From: JAUQQI01 sp042408785 | GTDB lineage: Bacteria; Chloroflexota; Dehalococcoidia; JAUQQI01 | Direction of reading: 5' to 3' | DNA length: 64,000 bases | Assembly: GCA_042408785.1 (NCBI GenBank) | Contig: JBHOQU010000124.1 | Location: forward strand, 62,001 to 126,000 | Shown: in pieces, positions 24,608 through 33,897 of the stretch | Layout of the letters: each line of letters begins with the position of its first letter | Numbering within the stretch: position 1 is the first letter of the stretch | Made by a program: the position numbers and the translations under genes | The notes under the pieces: model-generated | What the model saw: only the letters and a program-made list of their open reading frames with translations | The model's database searches: none | What the model was told of the DNA's origin: nothing

Positions 24608-25240
24608 CTAGATGGCAATAAGCCCCAGGCGGGCGGCGATCACCACCGCCTCCGTCCGGCTCCGGGCCCCCAGCTTGGACATGATGGTGTTCACGTGGAA
24701 CTTGACGGTGTGCTCGCTGATGCCGAGCCGGCGGGCAATTTCCTTGTTGGAGAGGCCGTAGGCGATGAGACCCAAAACCTGCCGCTCCCGGGGGGTTAGG
24801 GTTTCGGGAGGTTCCCCGGGCCCGGCGGGCCGCAGAATGCCGGCCGCCGGTAAAAGCTCCGGGTCCAGGACCGACATCCCCCTGACCGCGGCCAGGAGGC
24901 CCAGGACAAGGGTGTCGGCGTCGGCCGTGCGCCCGAGGACTCCCCGGACCCCGGCCCGCAAGGCGGCGGCTGCCGGCTCCGGCCGCCCGGCCAGAACCAC
25001 CACCGGCACCCCGGAGGTCGTCAGCTCCAGCAGCGGGTCCAGGTCCGGTTCGGGGGCAGCCCCCAGGTCCCACAGGACCACCCGGGCCTGAGGGGCGAAG
25101 AGGGCCGCATCCTCCGGGCCGGTCAGGCCGACGATGCTCAGCTCGGGCCGGTCCTCAAGCCTGGCGGCCAGACCGTCCCGAACCAGGGGGTCGGCGGCCA
25201 CGATGAGGACGGCAACGGGCGGGTCTAAAGGGCCGTCCAT
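24608..25240 (-). CDS. LuxR/NarL-type response regulator with atypical receiver
   Basis: A 210-residue regulator. The N-terminal receiver-like domain (residues 10-125) keeps the phospho-acceptor Asp58 in VVLWDLG and an acidic pair, but the usual Lys after GVRG is Arg (GVLGRTAD). The C-terminal LuxR helix-turn-helix (145-205: LTPRERQVLGLIAYGLSNKEIARRLGISEHTVKFHVNTIMSKLGARSRTEAV) is complete. No sensor kinase is adjacent. It is encoded upstream of the two proteases in the same direction and divergent from ubiA. The intergenic GTTATAC at 25257-25263 can act as a -10 on either strand. Confidence 0.85.
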   Translation of the reverse strand: MDGPLDPPVAVLIVAADPLVRDGLAARLEDRPELSIVGLTGPEDAALFAPQARVVLWDLGAAPEPDLDPLLELTTSGVPVVVLAGRPEPAAAALRAGVRGVLGRTADADTLVLGLLAAVRGMSVLDPELLPAAGILRPAGPGEPPETLTPRERQVLGLIAYGLSNKEIARRLGISEHTVKFHVNTIMSKLGARSRTEAVVIAARLGLIAI

Positions 25241-25279
25241 ATGTCGCCTAAATCCGTTATACTTCCGGTGGGATCAGAG

Positions 25280-26275
25280 ATGAAAGCCGGCACCGGACTC
25301 AGGCCCAGGCTCTGGCTTCTGGCCCTCTACACCGTGCCCGACGTCGGCGCCCTCCGGGAGGCCGACTTCATCGCCCGGTGGCTCATCATGGGTCGGGCGG
25401 CCGTGCTGGTGATGACGGCCGTCTCGGCCCTCCTGGGCGGCCTTTTCGCCCAGCTTTCGGGGGTCTTTGAGCCCGTCCGATTCCTGGCGGCCACCTGCGG
25501 CCTGCTCCTGGCCCACTTTGCCAGCAACCTGGCCAACGACTATTTTGATTTCATTCAGGGCAAGGATACCCCCGACTCGCCCCGGGTCCGGTACGGTCCC
25601 CACCCCCTGGCCCACCACGGGGCGTCCCCCGCCGGCCTGCTCCGGGCCACTGCCCTCAGCCTGGCCGGGGCCGCCCTGGCGGGACTTTATTTAACCTGGG
25701 CGGCCGGACCGGGGGTGCTGGTCTTCGCCCTGCTGGGCCTGCTCATTCTGCTGGCCTATACGGGGGGACCCCTGCCCTTAAAGTACGTCGGCCTGGGGGA
25801 GCTGGCCGTCCTGGTGGTGTGGGGTCCCCTGATGGTCGGGGGCACCTATTACAGCCAGGCGGGCTTCGTCCCGGCCTGGGTCTTCTTCGGGTCTTTGCCC
25901 TACGCCCTGGGGGTTACCACCGTCCTGCTGGGCAAGCACCTTGATAAGGTCGATTTCGACCGGGGTCGGCGGGTCCGGACGCTGCCGGTAATTCTGGGGG
26001 AGGCCGGGGCCCGGCGGCTGACCCAGGGGCTTATCGTCTTAATGTACGTTACCGCCGCTGGGGTGGCCTTCTGGCAGGGGTTTCCGGGGATGCTGACCGT
26101 TTTGCTTAACCTGGGCGGGGCCTTTAAGACCTTAAAGTTTTTAAAACAGCCGAAGCCGCCCGACCGGCCCCTCTGGTACGTGGGGGGCACCTTCCTGCAC
26201 AACCGCCGTTTCGGCCTCCTGCTCGTCGGCGGCCTGCTGGCCGAGGTCGCCGTCCGGCTCTTTCTGGGCCCTTAG
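25280..26275 (+). CDS. UbiA-family prenyltransferase (MenA-like)
   Basis: A 331-residue polytopic membrane protein that transfers a polyprenyl chain to an aromatic acceptor. Both Asp-rich motifs are present: NDYFDFIQGKDT and LDKVDFDRGRR. They lie in the usual positions among about 8-9 membrane segments. Order and spacing suggest the MenA (1,4-dihydroxy-2-naphthoate) branch, but no men genes are adjacent, so the acceptor is unproven. I prefer ATG 25280 over ATG 25241. The latter abuts the start codon of the divergent regulator and leaves no room for a leader. It ends with a 4-bp overlap of hflX, convergent. Confidence 0.78.
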   Translation: MKAGTGLRPRLWLLALYTVPDVGALREADFIARWLIMGRAAVLVMTAVSALLGGLFAQLSGVFEPVRFLAATCGLLLAHFASNLANDYFDFIQGKDTPDSPRVRYGPHPLAHHGASPAGLLRATALSLAGAALAGLYLTWAAGPGVLVFALLGLLILLAYTGGPLPLKYVGLGELAVLVVWGPLMVGGTYYSQAGFVPAWVFFGSLPYALGVTTVLLGKHLDKVDFDRGRRVRTLPVILGEAGARRLTQGLIVLMYVTAAGVAFWQGFPGMLTVLLNLGGAFKTLKFLKQPKPPDRPLWYVGGTFLHNRRFGLLLVGGLLAEVAVRLFLGP

Positions 26276-27549
26276 CCGACCCGGTAGGCGGCCAGGCGGC
26301 TGGCCAGGTGGTGGGGAACCCGTCCTGCCAGCCAGGTACCCTTTGCCGTGTAGCGTTCGGCCCGGATATTCCCCTGCCGGCGGACGAGCTCTACCACCCC
26401 GGTGGCCTCATAAGGGATCTCCAGTTCGACGTCCACCATCGGCTGGGTGAGGGCATCCTGGATGCGGCGGCGCAGCTCGTCCAGGCCCCAGCCGGTGGTG
26501 GCCGACGTAAGGACCACCCCCGCCGGGTCGAGGCGGAGCCGGCGGGCGAGCTCGGTCCGCCGGCCGAGGCCGGTGGGGCCGGGCAGGCGGTCCACCTTGT
26601 TAAGGACGGTGAGCACCGGCTTCTCGTCCAGGTTCAGGTCGGCCAGGGTTTCCAGCACCACCTCCACCTGCCGGGCGGCGTTGGGGTGGGAGACATCCAC
26701 CACGTGCAGGAGCAGGTCGGCCTCCGCCAGCTCCTCCAGGGTCGCCCGGAAGGCGGCCACCACCGTCGGGGGCAGCTTCTGGATGAAGCCGACGGTGTCG
26801 GTTAGAAGCACCTCCTGCCGCCCGGGTAGCACCAGCCGGCGGGTGGTGGGGTCCAGGGTGGCAAAGAGCTTGTCCTCGGCCGGCACCCCGGCCCCGGTCA
26901 GGGCATTGAGGATGGTGGACTTGCCGGCGTTGGTGTAGCCCACCAGGGCCACCACCTGGGTGCCGCTGCGCTTGCGCCGGCGGCGGTAGAGGGCCCGGTG
27001 CTGGCGGACGGCCTCCAGCTCCCGGCGCAGGCGGGCGATGCGGTCCCGGATGAGGCGGCGGTCCGTCTCCAGCTGGCTCTCACCCGGACCCCGGGTGCCG
27101 ATGCCGCCGCCCAGCCGCTCCAGGTGGGACCACTGGCCGGCCAGGCGGGGCAGCAGGTACTCGTGCTGGGCCAGCTCCACCTGAAGCTGCCCCTCACGGG
27201 TCCGGGCCCGCCGGGCGAAGATGTCCAGGATGAGGACCGTCCGGTCGATGACCTTGGCCTGAATGGCGTTTTCCAGGTTCCGCTGCTGGCTGGGGCTAAG
27301 CTCGTCGTCGAAGATGACCAGGTTCGCCCCGAGGGCCCGCCGCAGGTCGGCAACCTCCTGGGCCTTTCCCCGGCCGATGTAAAAGGCGGGGTTTGGGGCC
27401 TCCAGCCGCTGCCGGACCACGGCCACTACCTCCGCTCCGGCGGTCCGGGTGAGCTGGGCCAGCTCGGCCAACGAATCATCGAGGGGCCAGCCGTTCTGGC
27501 GGCCAATGAGCTCAACGCCGACTAAAATTGCCTTTTCAACCGCAGTCAT
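26272..27549 (-). CDS. hflX: Ribosome-associated GTPase HflX
   Basis: HflX binds the large ribosomal subunit and splits stalled or stress-hibernating ribosomes. The 425-residue protein has the N-terminal HflX domain (YIGRGKAQEV, FDDELSPSQQRNLE, VIDRTVLILDIFARRARTREGQLQVELAQ), the RLGGGIGTRGPGESQLETDRR linker and a G domain. The G domain carries GYTNAGKST, DTVGFI and NKVD. ATG 27549 is used, and an in-frame GTG at 27558 overlaps the dapL end. It is the last gene of a long minus-strand chain that starts at pgk. Confidence 0.95.
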   Translation of the reverse strand: MTAVEKAILVGVELIGRQNGWPLDDSLAELAQLTRTAGAEVVAVVRQRLEAPNPAFYIGRGKAQEVADLRRALGANLVIFDDELSPSQQRNLENAIQAKVIDRTVLILDIFARRARTREGQLQVELAQHEYLLPRLAGQWSHLERLGGGIGTRGPGESQLETDRRLIRDRIARLRRELEAVRQHRALYRRRRKRSGTQVVALVGYTNAGKSTILNALTGAGVPAEDKLFATLDPTTRRLVLPGRQEVLLTDTVGFIQKLPPTVVAAFRATLEELAEADLLLHVVDVSHPNAARQVEVVLETLADLNLDEKPVLTVLNKVDRLPGPTGLGRRTELARRLRLDPAGVVLTSATTGWGLDELRRRIQDALTQPMVDVELEIPYEATGVVELVRRQGNIRAERYTAKGTWLAGRVPHHLASRLAAYRVG

Positions 27550-27550
27550 C

Positions 27551-28717
27551 TCACTCACGGTTTTTCCAGGCGACCAGCCGCCGCAGGGCCTCTTCCAGGC
27601 GGTCGTCCGGGGTGGTTAGGGAGATTCGGAAGTAGCCCTCGCCGTTCGGTCCGAAGCCGACGCCGGGGGTGACCACGACCGCGGTGGCCTCCAGCAGCCG
27701 GAGGGCGAACTCGACGGAGGGCTGGCCATCGGGGGTGCGGACCCAGAGGTAGAAGCCGGCCTTTGGCGGCCGGACCTCAAAGCCGGCTGTCCGGAGGGCT
27801 TCGACGGCCAAGTCGCGCCGGCGGCGGTAGACCCGGTTATTGGCCTCAACCCACTCGTCAGGGCCCCGCAGGGCGGTTATGGCCGCCCACTGGATCGCCT
27901 GTGGGATTCCCGAATCAAAGTTAGTCTTCACCTGGGTGAGGGCCCGGATGACCTCCGGGTTGCCCACGGCCATCCCAACCCGCCACCCGGTCATATTATA
28001 CGTCTTCGAGAGACTGTGGAACTCCACCCCTACCTCCCGGGCACCCGCCACCTGCAAGAAGGAGCCGGGCCGGTAGCCGTCGAAGGCGACCTCGGTGTAG
28101 GCGGCGTCGTGGCAGACGACGATGTCGAACTGGCGGGCAAAGTCGACGACTTCCCGGAAGAAGGCCGCGTCGGCGGTGGCCCCGGTGGGGTTATTCGGGT
28201 AGTTGAGCCAGAGGATCTTGGCCCGCCGGGCCACCTCCGTGGGAACGGCCCCCAGGTCCGGCAGAAAGCCCCGCTCCTCTTTGAGGGGCAGGTAGAAAAC
28301 CTCCCCGCCGGCGAAGACCGCCCCGGAAGTGTAGACCGGGTAGCCCGGGTCGGGCACCAGGACCGCATCCCCGGGGTCGATGAGGGCCAGGGGGATGTGG
28401 GCGATCCCTTCTTTAGAGCCGATAAGGGGCACCACTTCTGAGTTGGGGTCCAGGCTCACCCCGAAGCGGCGCCGGTACCAGTCGGCGATGGCGGCCCGGA
28501 GCTCGGGCAGGCCCTCGCTTTCCGGGTAGCGGTGGTTAGCCGGGTCCCGGGCGGCCCGGGTGAGGGCCTCGACGACCGGCTCCGGCGTCGGCAGGTCCGG
28601 GTCGCCGATGCCCAGGCTGACCACGTCCCGGCCCTCGGCCCGCAGCCGGCCGACGGTCCGGCTGATCTCGGCGAAAAGGTAGGGCGGCAGTAAATCCAGA
28701 CGGCGGGAGGTTTTCAT
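27551..28717 (-). CDS. dapL: LL-diaminopimelate aminotransferase
   Basis: DapL converts tetrahydrodipicolinate directly to LL-diaminopimelate using glutamate, bypassing succinylated or acetylated intermediates. The 388-residue class I PLP enzyme has SLGIGDPDLPTP, the NYPNNPTGATA motif, and the Schiff-base Lys in SLSKTYNMTGWRVG. Assignment as DapL rather than a generic aminotransferase rests on overall similarity and on dapF directly upstream. ATG 28717 is preceded by GGAGACC, and longer readings extend only into non-homologous sequence. Confidence 0.9.
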   Translation of the reverse strand: MKTSRRLDLLPPYLFAEISRTVGRLRAEGRDVVSLGIGDPDLPTPEPVVEALTRAARDPANHRYPESEGLPELRAAIADWYRRRFGVSLDPNSEVVPLIGSKEGIAHIPLALIDPGDAVLVPDPGYPVYTSGAVFAGGEVFYLPLKEERGFLPDLGAVPTEVARRAKILWLNYPNNPTGATADAAFFREVVDFARQFDIVVCHDAAYTEVAFDGYRPGSFLQVAGAREVGVEFHSLSKTYNMTGWRVGMAVGNPEVIRALTQVKTNFDSGIPQAIQWAAITALRGPDEWVEANNRVYRRRRDLAVEALRTAGFEVRPPKAGFYLWVRTPDGQPSVEFALRLLEATAVVVTPGVGFGPNGEGYFRISLTTPDDRLEEALRRLVAWKNRE

Positions 28718-28755
28718 CTTTGGGGTCTCCTGGTCGGGCTGGTCTGGCGGGCGGC

Positions 28756-29598
28756 TCAATCCTCGAACCACTCGCCGACGAAGACTTCGGCAGCCGGGCC
28801 GGTCATCAGCACCTCGCCCCGGCCGTCCCACTCGATTTCGAGGGTGCCGCCGGGCAGTTCGACCCGGACCTTCTCGGGGGCGAGGCCCTTAAGGCGGGCG
28901 GCCACGGCCACGGCGCAGGCCCCGGTGCCGCAGGCCAGGGTGGGCCCGACCCCCCGCTCCCAGACCCGGACCCGGTAATGGTCCGGGGCGAGGCGGTTGA
29001 CCGCCTCGAAGTTGGTTCGCCGGGGGAAGAGGGGGTGATGCTCCACCTTCGGCCCGACCTGCTCCAGGGGGAAGGCTTCGACGGGCTCATCCAGGAAGGC
29101 TACGGCGTGGGGGTTGCCCATGGAGACGAAGGTCAGGGCCAGCCGGTGGCCGTCCACCGGGAGCGGGTGGTCGACGATGGGCCCGGGGCCCGGCAGGTCC
29201 ACCGGGACGTCGGTCGGGTCGAGGCGGGGCCGGCCCATGGCCACCCGGACGGCCTCCACCACGCCGCCCCGCCGGATCAGCCGCAGCCGCTGGATTCCGG
29301 CCAGGGTCTCCACTTCCAGCTCGTCCTGGTCGGCCGGGATGTAGCTGTGGTCGGCCAGGTACTTGGCGAAGCAGCGGATGCCGTTGCCGCACATCTCCGC
29401 CTCGGAGCCGTCGGCGTTGATGATGCGCATTTTGAAGGGGGCCTTTTCCCCCGCTTCCAAAAGCAGAAGGCCGTCGGCCCCGATGCCGAAGTGGCGGTCG
29501 CACAGCCGGGGCGCCAGCCGGTGCCAGTCGAGCCGGCGGTTCCGGGCATCGAAGAGGATGAAGTCATTTCCCAGGCCGTGGAGTTTATAGAACCGCAC
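28756..29598 (-). CDS. dapF: Diaminopimelate epimerase
   Basis: DapF interconverts LL- and meso-diaminopimelate for lysine and peptidoglycan synthesis. The 280-residue protein carries KLHGLGNDFILFD, the first catalytic Cys in EMCGNGIRC, SMGNPHAV, and the second catalytic Cys in LACGTGACA. GTG 29598 has GGAGGAG upstream. It lies 49 nt after miaA and 38 nt before dapL, giving the order miaA-dapF-dapL. Confidence 0.95.
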   Translation of the reverse strand: MRFYKLHGLGNDFILFDARNRRLDWHRLAPRLCDRHFGIGADGLLLLEAGEKAPFKMRIINADGSEAEMCGNGIRCFAKYLADHSYIPADQDELEVETLAGIQRLRLIRRGGVVEAVRVAMGRPRLDPTDVPVDLPGPGPIVDHPLPVDGHRLALTFVSMGNPHAVAFLDEPVEAFPLEQVGPKVEHHPLFPRRTNFEAVNRLAPDHYRVRVWERGVGPTLACGTGACAVAVAARLKGLAPEKVRVELPGGTLEIEWDGRGEVLMTGPAAEVFVGEWFED

Positions 29599-29647
29599 GG
29601 TCGGCCTCTCCTCCGGGTCTCGCTTTTAGAATACCACGGCCCCGGCC

Positions 29648-30583
29648 TTACCCTCTACCGGCCAGGTGACGCCCCACCAGGGCCGCCGCCTTCTCGACCA
29701 GGTCGGGGTCGTCGGCCTCCAGCCAGGTTATCCTGGGGTCGTTAAGCCGAAACCAGGCGTACTGGTGGCGGGCGTAGTTGTGGATTTCGCCTTTGGTGCG
29801 GGCGATGGCCTCTTCCAGGGAGATTTCCCCTTTGAGATATCTTACGAGCCAGCGGTAGCCGTGGCCGGTAAGGGCCGGAAGCTCCGGGGAGTAGCCCTTG
29901 TCCAGGAGCCGGCGGACCTCGTCCAACCACCCGGCGGCCGCCATCTCCTCCAACCGGCGGTCGATGCGGCCGTAAAGCTTTTGGCGGTCCAGGGTAAGGC
30001 CGATAATGAGGGGGTCCCAGGGGGGCGGGTTCTTACGCCTGAGCTCGGAAAACTTCCGGCCGGTTTTGGTTATAACCTCGAGGGCCCGGATCACCCGCCG
30101 CAGGTTCCGGGGGTCGATCCGGGCCGCGGCCTCGGGGTCCAGGGCTCTAAGCTCGGCGTAGAGGGCTTCGGCCCCCTCCCGTTCGGCCCGCTCCTGGAGG
30201 CGGCGGCGAAGCTCCGGGTCCGGGGGAACCGGGGGTACCTGGTAGCCTTCCAGGAGGGCCCAGACGTAGTGGCCGGTGCCCCCCACCAGGATGGGGAGCC
30301 GGCCCCGGCGGGCGATATCTTCGACGGCCTGGCGGGCCAGGCGGGTGTAGAGGGCGACGCTGAATTCCTCGTCCGGCCGGACGATATCAAAGAGGTGATG
30401 GGGAATTCGGCGCCGGACCTCGGGCGGTGGCTTGGCCGTTCCGATGTCCAGACAGCGGTAAACCTGGCGGCTGTCGGCATTGATAATTTCGCCGCCGAAC
30501 CGCTCGGCCAGGGCAATGGCCAGGTCAGACTTGCCCGTGGCCGTCGGCCCGACGACCACCACCAGCTTCGTCCCCCCGGGCAT
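29648..30583 (-). CDS. miaA: tRNA dimethylallyltransferase
   Basis: MiaA adds an isopentenyl group to A37 of tRNAs reading UNN codons. The 311-residue protein has P-loop GPTATGKS, INADSRQVYRCLDIGTAKP, HLFDIVRPDEEFSVALY, VGGTGHYVWALLEG and the C-terminal RHQYAWFR motif. The ATG shares one base with the stop of the upstream epimerase (TGATG). Confidence 0.95.
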   Translation of the reverse strand: MPGGTKLVVVVGPTATGKSDLAIALAERFGGEIINADSRQVYRCLDIGTAKPPPEVRRRIPHHLFDIVRPDEEFSVALYTRLARQAVEDIARRGRLPILVGGTGHYVWALLEGYQVPPVPPDPELRRRLQERAEREGAEALYAELRALDPEAAARIDPRNLRRVIRALEVITKTGRKFSELRRKNPPPWDPLIIGLTLDRQKLYGRIDRRLEEMAAAGWLDEVRRLLDKGYSPELPALTGHGYRWLVRYLKGEISLEEAIARTKGEIHNYARHQYAWFRLNDPRITWLEADDPDLVEKAAALVGRHLAGRG

Positions 30584-31563
30584 CAGTCGATGCGGGGGTC
30601 CAGCCGCCCGGCCGCCTTAAGGGCGCGGAAGATTTCGGCCGTCCGGCGGATGCCCTGGGCCAGGGGGGTATAAGGGACCTGCCCGCCCAGGAACTCCCGG
30701 AGCCCCCGGTCGTCCAGCTCGGGGGGGAGGGGCAGGGGCGGGCCCTCCCAGCCGATAAGACCCCGGCTTTCGGGCAAGACCTCCCCAAGCTCGGCCAGAA
30801 ATTCCTCCACCGAGACCACACTGCCCCGGATGTTGAAAACCGGCGCCCCGGCCGCCTCCCGGCGGGCGGCGGCGATGAAGATTCTGGCCACGTCTTCGGC
30901 GTACTGGAGGTCGAGCCGGCCGCCGAACCGGATTTTAAAGGGCACCCCCAGCACGGCGGCCTTGATGGCCTTGGTCGGGTCCGAGGTAAGGCCCTGGTCC
31001 CGGCCGACCCCGTAGACGGCCCAGGGCCGCAGGCCCACCGACGGGACGCCATAATCCTGCCAGTAAAGGCGGGCCGTGCCCTCGTTGGCCTGCTTGTATA
31101 TGCCGTAAAGGGTTTCGGGCCGCTGGGGGGCGTCGTCGGGGAGGGGGGCGGCCTCCCCGTAGAAGCTGGGCGGGCCGAAGACGGCCACCGAGCTGGCGTA
31201 GACCAGGGACCGGATCCACAGGCGGCGGGCCGCCTCGAAGATGTTTACGGTCCCCACCACGTTTACCAGGGCGCCCCGGACCGGGTCGGCCCGGCAGAAG
31301 GGGATCTGGAGGGCGGCCAGGTGGATGACCCGGTTCACCCGGTGCCCTTCCAGCACCCGGAGCACCCCGTCGAAATCCGTAATGTCCAGCCTGACGAAGG
31401 TTACGGAAAGCAGGGACTCGGGCGGGACCAGCTGGGCCAGTCGGCGGGGCTCCGGGTCGATATCCGCCCCGACGACGGGAATGCCCGCCTCCCCCAGGAG
31501 TTTTATCACCCACGAACCGATGCAGCCGGAACTGCCCGTAACTAAAAACCGCTCTTCGGTCAT
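30583..31563 (-). CDS. NAD-dependent epimerase/dehydratase (extended SDR)
   Basis: A 326-residue extended short-chain dehydrogenase acting on a nucleotide sugar or related substrate. It has the NAD-binding LVTGSSGCIGSWV glycine motif, VIHLAA, SSVAVFG with the catalytic Ser, and YGIYKQANE as YxxxK. The C-terminal region (FGGRLDLQYAEDVARIF) is as in UDP-glucose epimerase-like proteins, though the substrate cannot be told. Its ATG overlaps the preceding gene's stop as ATGA, and miaA is coupled downstream. Confidence 0.85.
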   Translation of the reverse strand: MTEERFLVTGSSGCIGSWVIKLLGEAGIPVVGADIDPEPRRLAQLVPPESLLSVTFVRLDITDFDGVLRVLEGHRVNRVIHLAALQIPFCRADPVRGALVNVVGTVNIFEAARRLWIRSLVYASSVAVFGPPSFYGEAAPLPDDAPQRPETLYGIYKQANEGTARLYWQDYGVPSVGLRPWAVYGVGRDQGLTSDPTKAIKAAVLGVPFKIRFGGRLDLQYAEDVARIFIAAARREAAGAPVFNIRGSVVSVEEFLAELGEVLPESRGLIGWEGPPLPLPPELDDRGLREFLGGQVPYTPLAQGIRRTAEIFRALKAAGRLDPRID

Positions 31564-33107
31564 TTTTCTAACCAGGTGTCCACAAGCTCGTAACTGCCGG
31601 GCCCCGAGTGGGGCCGGTAGCCCCGCACGTAAGGCTGCCAGAGGCCGAAACGGTTTAAAGAGACCAGGCCGATAAAATACTGCTGTTCGGCCAAATAAGC
31701 CTGGATTTCATCCAGAAGCTGTTTGCGGGCGGCCTTGTTTAGAATCCGCCGCTGACGGCGGATAAGCTCGGCCAGGAGCGGGTCGGGGGGCGGACCCGAC
31801 CCCTCGAACATTACGGTGAGCTGTTCGTCGGGGTCCAAGAAGAAGCCGTAGGCCTCCAGGGTGAGCTCGGCCGGGCCGTCCCCGGGGGCCAGGTCGACCC
31901 CGACCTGCCCGAACTGCTCCCGCAGGGCCTCAAACCAGGCGGATGGCGCCCGGAGCCTGAGGCCGAGCCCCCGCAGGCCGGCCTCGGCCGCCAGCTCCCC
32001 GGCCAGCACCGGGTCGAAGCCGTAGTAGCGGGCGGCCGGCCCCAGCCGCTCGCCGGCCAGGGCCCACTCCACCAGGGCCAAACTTAAGGGGCCGGCGGGG
32101 GCCCCATGCCCCCGGCCCAGCTGGCCCAGGAGGGCCTGACGGTCGACGGCCAGGGCCAGCGCCTGTCGGGCCCGCCGGTCGGCGAGGGGCGGGAGGTCGG
32201 CCCGGACTTTTAGATAAAAAGACTCGGCCCCCACCACCTCTTCGGCCTGGACGTCGGGCCGGGCCTGGCGGACGGCGTCGAACTGGGCGGGGGAGGTGGT
32301 CACGGCGGGTGGGATGATGTCCAGGGCCCCCGCGCGGAAATAGGCCAGCCGGGCGGTCTCGTCGGGGATGATCAGCCAGTGGACCTCATCCACGTACGGG
32401 CGGCTAGGCCGGAAATAAGCGGGGTTTTTCCGGAAGATCAGGCTTATTCCCGGGAAACGCTCGTGGAGGATGAAGGGGCCGGTGCCGACGGGACTGGTCT
32501 TCAGGGCTGCCTGCTGGCCCACCAGCTCCCGGGGGAGGATCCAGCCGTAGGGGCCGGCCAGGTAGTGGATAAAGGGGGCGGTGACCTCTCTGAGGATAAC
32601 TTTAACGGTGTACTTGTCGGGGACCTCCACCCGGTCGATGCGGCCGAAGTGGAGGCGGTGGCGGGGGTCGGGGCTGCCCATGAGCCACTCCAGGGTCGCC
32701 CGAACGTCATCGGCCACCAGCTCCCGGCCGTTGACCGGCGGCCTGGGGTGAAACCTCACCCCCTTGCGCAGGTGGAAGGCGTAGGTGACCTCGTCGGTCT
32801 GCTCCCAGCTTTCTACCAAGTCCGGCTCGGGGATGAGCTGGTTGGGGTCGACCTCCCGCCCGGTTCGGAAGCGCACCAGTCGGGAGTAGATAAGGCCCAT
32901 AAGGGGTAGGGCGGCGGGGACGCCGGCATGGGGGTCAAGACTGACGGGGTCGGTGTGGTAGCCGACCTTGAGGACGCCCCCTGGCCTGGGGTCGAGCCCA
33001 GGCCGTGTCTCAGCGGCGGCCTCCCGGCCGCCCGGAACCCGGCAGCCGGCCAGGCCCGCGCCCAGCAGGAGGCCCAGCGCTTCCCGTCGGCTCAGCCTCG
33101 GCCCCAC
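31560..33107 (-). CDS. Orphan peptide/nickel-type ABC substrate-binding lipoprotein
   Basis: A 515-residue family 5 extracellular solute-binding protein. The N-terminus SRREALGLLLGAGLAGC combines a twin-Arg-like SRRE and a lipobox ending at Cys22, so it is probably a membrane-anchored lipoprotein. Family features follow: GGVLKVGYHTDPVSLDPH, LAESWE-like LVESWEQ, YAFHLRKGVRFHP, ADDVRATLEW and the VGTGPFIL block. No permease or ATPase genes are present nearby, so a partner must be encoded elsewhere. The GTG start at 33107 has GGAGG 5 nt upstream. It is embedded between tpiA and the epimerase in a glycolysis/cell-wall chain, which is unusual. Confidence 0.85.
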   Translation of the reverse strand: MGPRLSRREALGLLLGAGLAGCRVPGGREAAAETRPGLDPRPGGVLKVGYHTDPVSLDPHAGVPAALPLMGLIYSRLVRFRTGREVDPNQLIPEPDLVESWEQTDEVTYAFHLRKGVRFHPRPPVNGRELVADDVRATLEWLMGSPDPRHRLHFGRIDRVEVPDKYTVKVILREVTAPFIHYLAGPYGWILPRELVGQQAALKTSPVGTGPFILHERFPGISLIFRKNPAYFRPSRPYVDEVHWLIIPDETARLAYFRAGALDIIPPAVTTSPAQFDAVRQARPDVQAEEVVGAESFYLKVRADLPPLADRRARQALALAVDRQALLGQLGRGHGAPAGPLSLALVEWALAGERLGPAARYYGFDPVLAGELAAEAGLRGLGLRLRAPSAWFEALREQFGQVGVDLAPGDGPAELTLEAYGFFLDPDEQLTVMFEGSGPPPDPLLAELIRRQRRILNKAARKQLLDEIQAYLAEQQYFIGLVSLNRFGLWQPYVRGYRPHSGPGSYELVDTWLEK

Positions 33108-33108
33108 C

Positions 33109-33897
33109 TCAGCCTCCCCGCCCCGCCCGCCGCCCGGCCAGGGTGGCAGTTAGCCGGACAATTTCGATAAAATCGGCGGCCCGGAGGCTTGCACCCCCCA
33201 CCAGGGCCCCGTCCACCTCCGGCTGGCCGACGAATTCCCCGATATTCTCGGGGGAGACGCTTCCCCCGTAAAGGATGCGAGTTCGGCCGGCGTAGTCGGA
33301 CCCGAATTTTCGGGCGAGCAGGGCCCGGATCTGCACCACCACCTCGTTGGCCTGGGCCCCGGTAGCCGGACGGCCGGTGCCGATGGCCCAGACCGGCTCG
33401 TAGGCCACTACCAGCTCCCGGTCGGGCGGCCAGTCTTTAAGGCCGGCCTCCACCTGGCGGGTAACGACCTCCAGGGTCCGGCCGGCCTCGTTTTCGGCCA
33501 GGTTTTCGCCGACGCAGAAGATGGGCACTAGACCGGCCTGGGCGGCAGCCCGGAGCTTTCGGGCCACCGTCTCGTCGGTTTCGCCGAAATACTGCCGCCG
33601 CTCGCTGTGGCCCACGATCACGTATCGGCAGAAGGGCCGGAGCATGGCCGCCGAAATCTCGCCGGTGTAGGCCCCCTTCGGCTCCCAGTGGAGGTCCTGG
33701 GCCCCCAGGGCGATGGGAGTGTCCAGCAGGAGCTGGTAAATGGGGTAAATGGACGTAAAGGGGGGGCAGAGGGCGACGTCCACCTCCCGGCAAAGCTCGG
33801 CCAACCGGTCCGCCATGGCGGTCACCAGCCGCAACCCCTCGGGAACGGTGGTGTGCATCTTCCAGTTGGCGGCGATAAGGGGCCTGCGCATCGGCAT
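33109..33897 (-). CDS. tpiA: Triose-phosphate isomerase
   Basis: TpiA interconverts dihydroxyacetone phosphate and glyceraldehyde 3-phosphate. The 262-residue barrel holds AANWKMH (catalytic Lys), VGHSERR (catalytic His), AYEPVWAIGTG (catalytic Glu), ILYGGSVSPEN and DGALVGGASL. ATG 33897 overlaps the apgM stop as TAATG. A second ATG at 33891 is equally possible. Confidence 0.96.
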   Translation of the reverse strand: MPMRRPLIAANWKMHTTVPEGLRLVTAMADRLAELCREVDVALCPPFTSIYPIYQLLLDTPIALGAQDLHWEPKGAYTGEISAAMLRPFCRYVIVGHSERRQYFGETDETVARKLRAAAQAGLVPIFCVGENLAENEAGRTLEVVTRQVEAGLKDWPPDRELVVAYEPVWAIGTGRPATGAQANEVVVQIRALLARKFGSDYAGRTRILYGGSVSPENIGEFVGQPEVDGALVGGASLRAADFIEIVRLTATLAGRRAGRGG

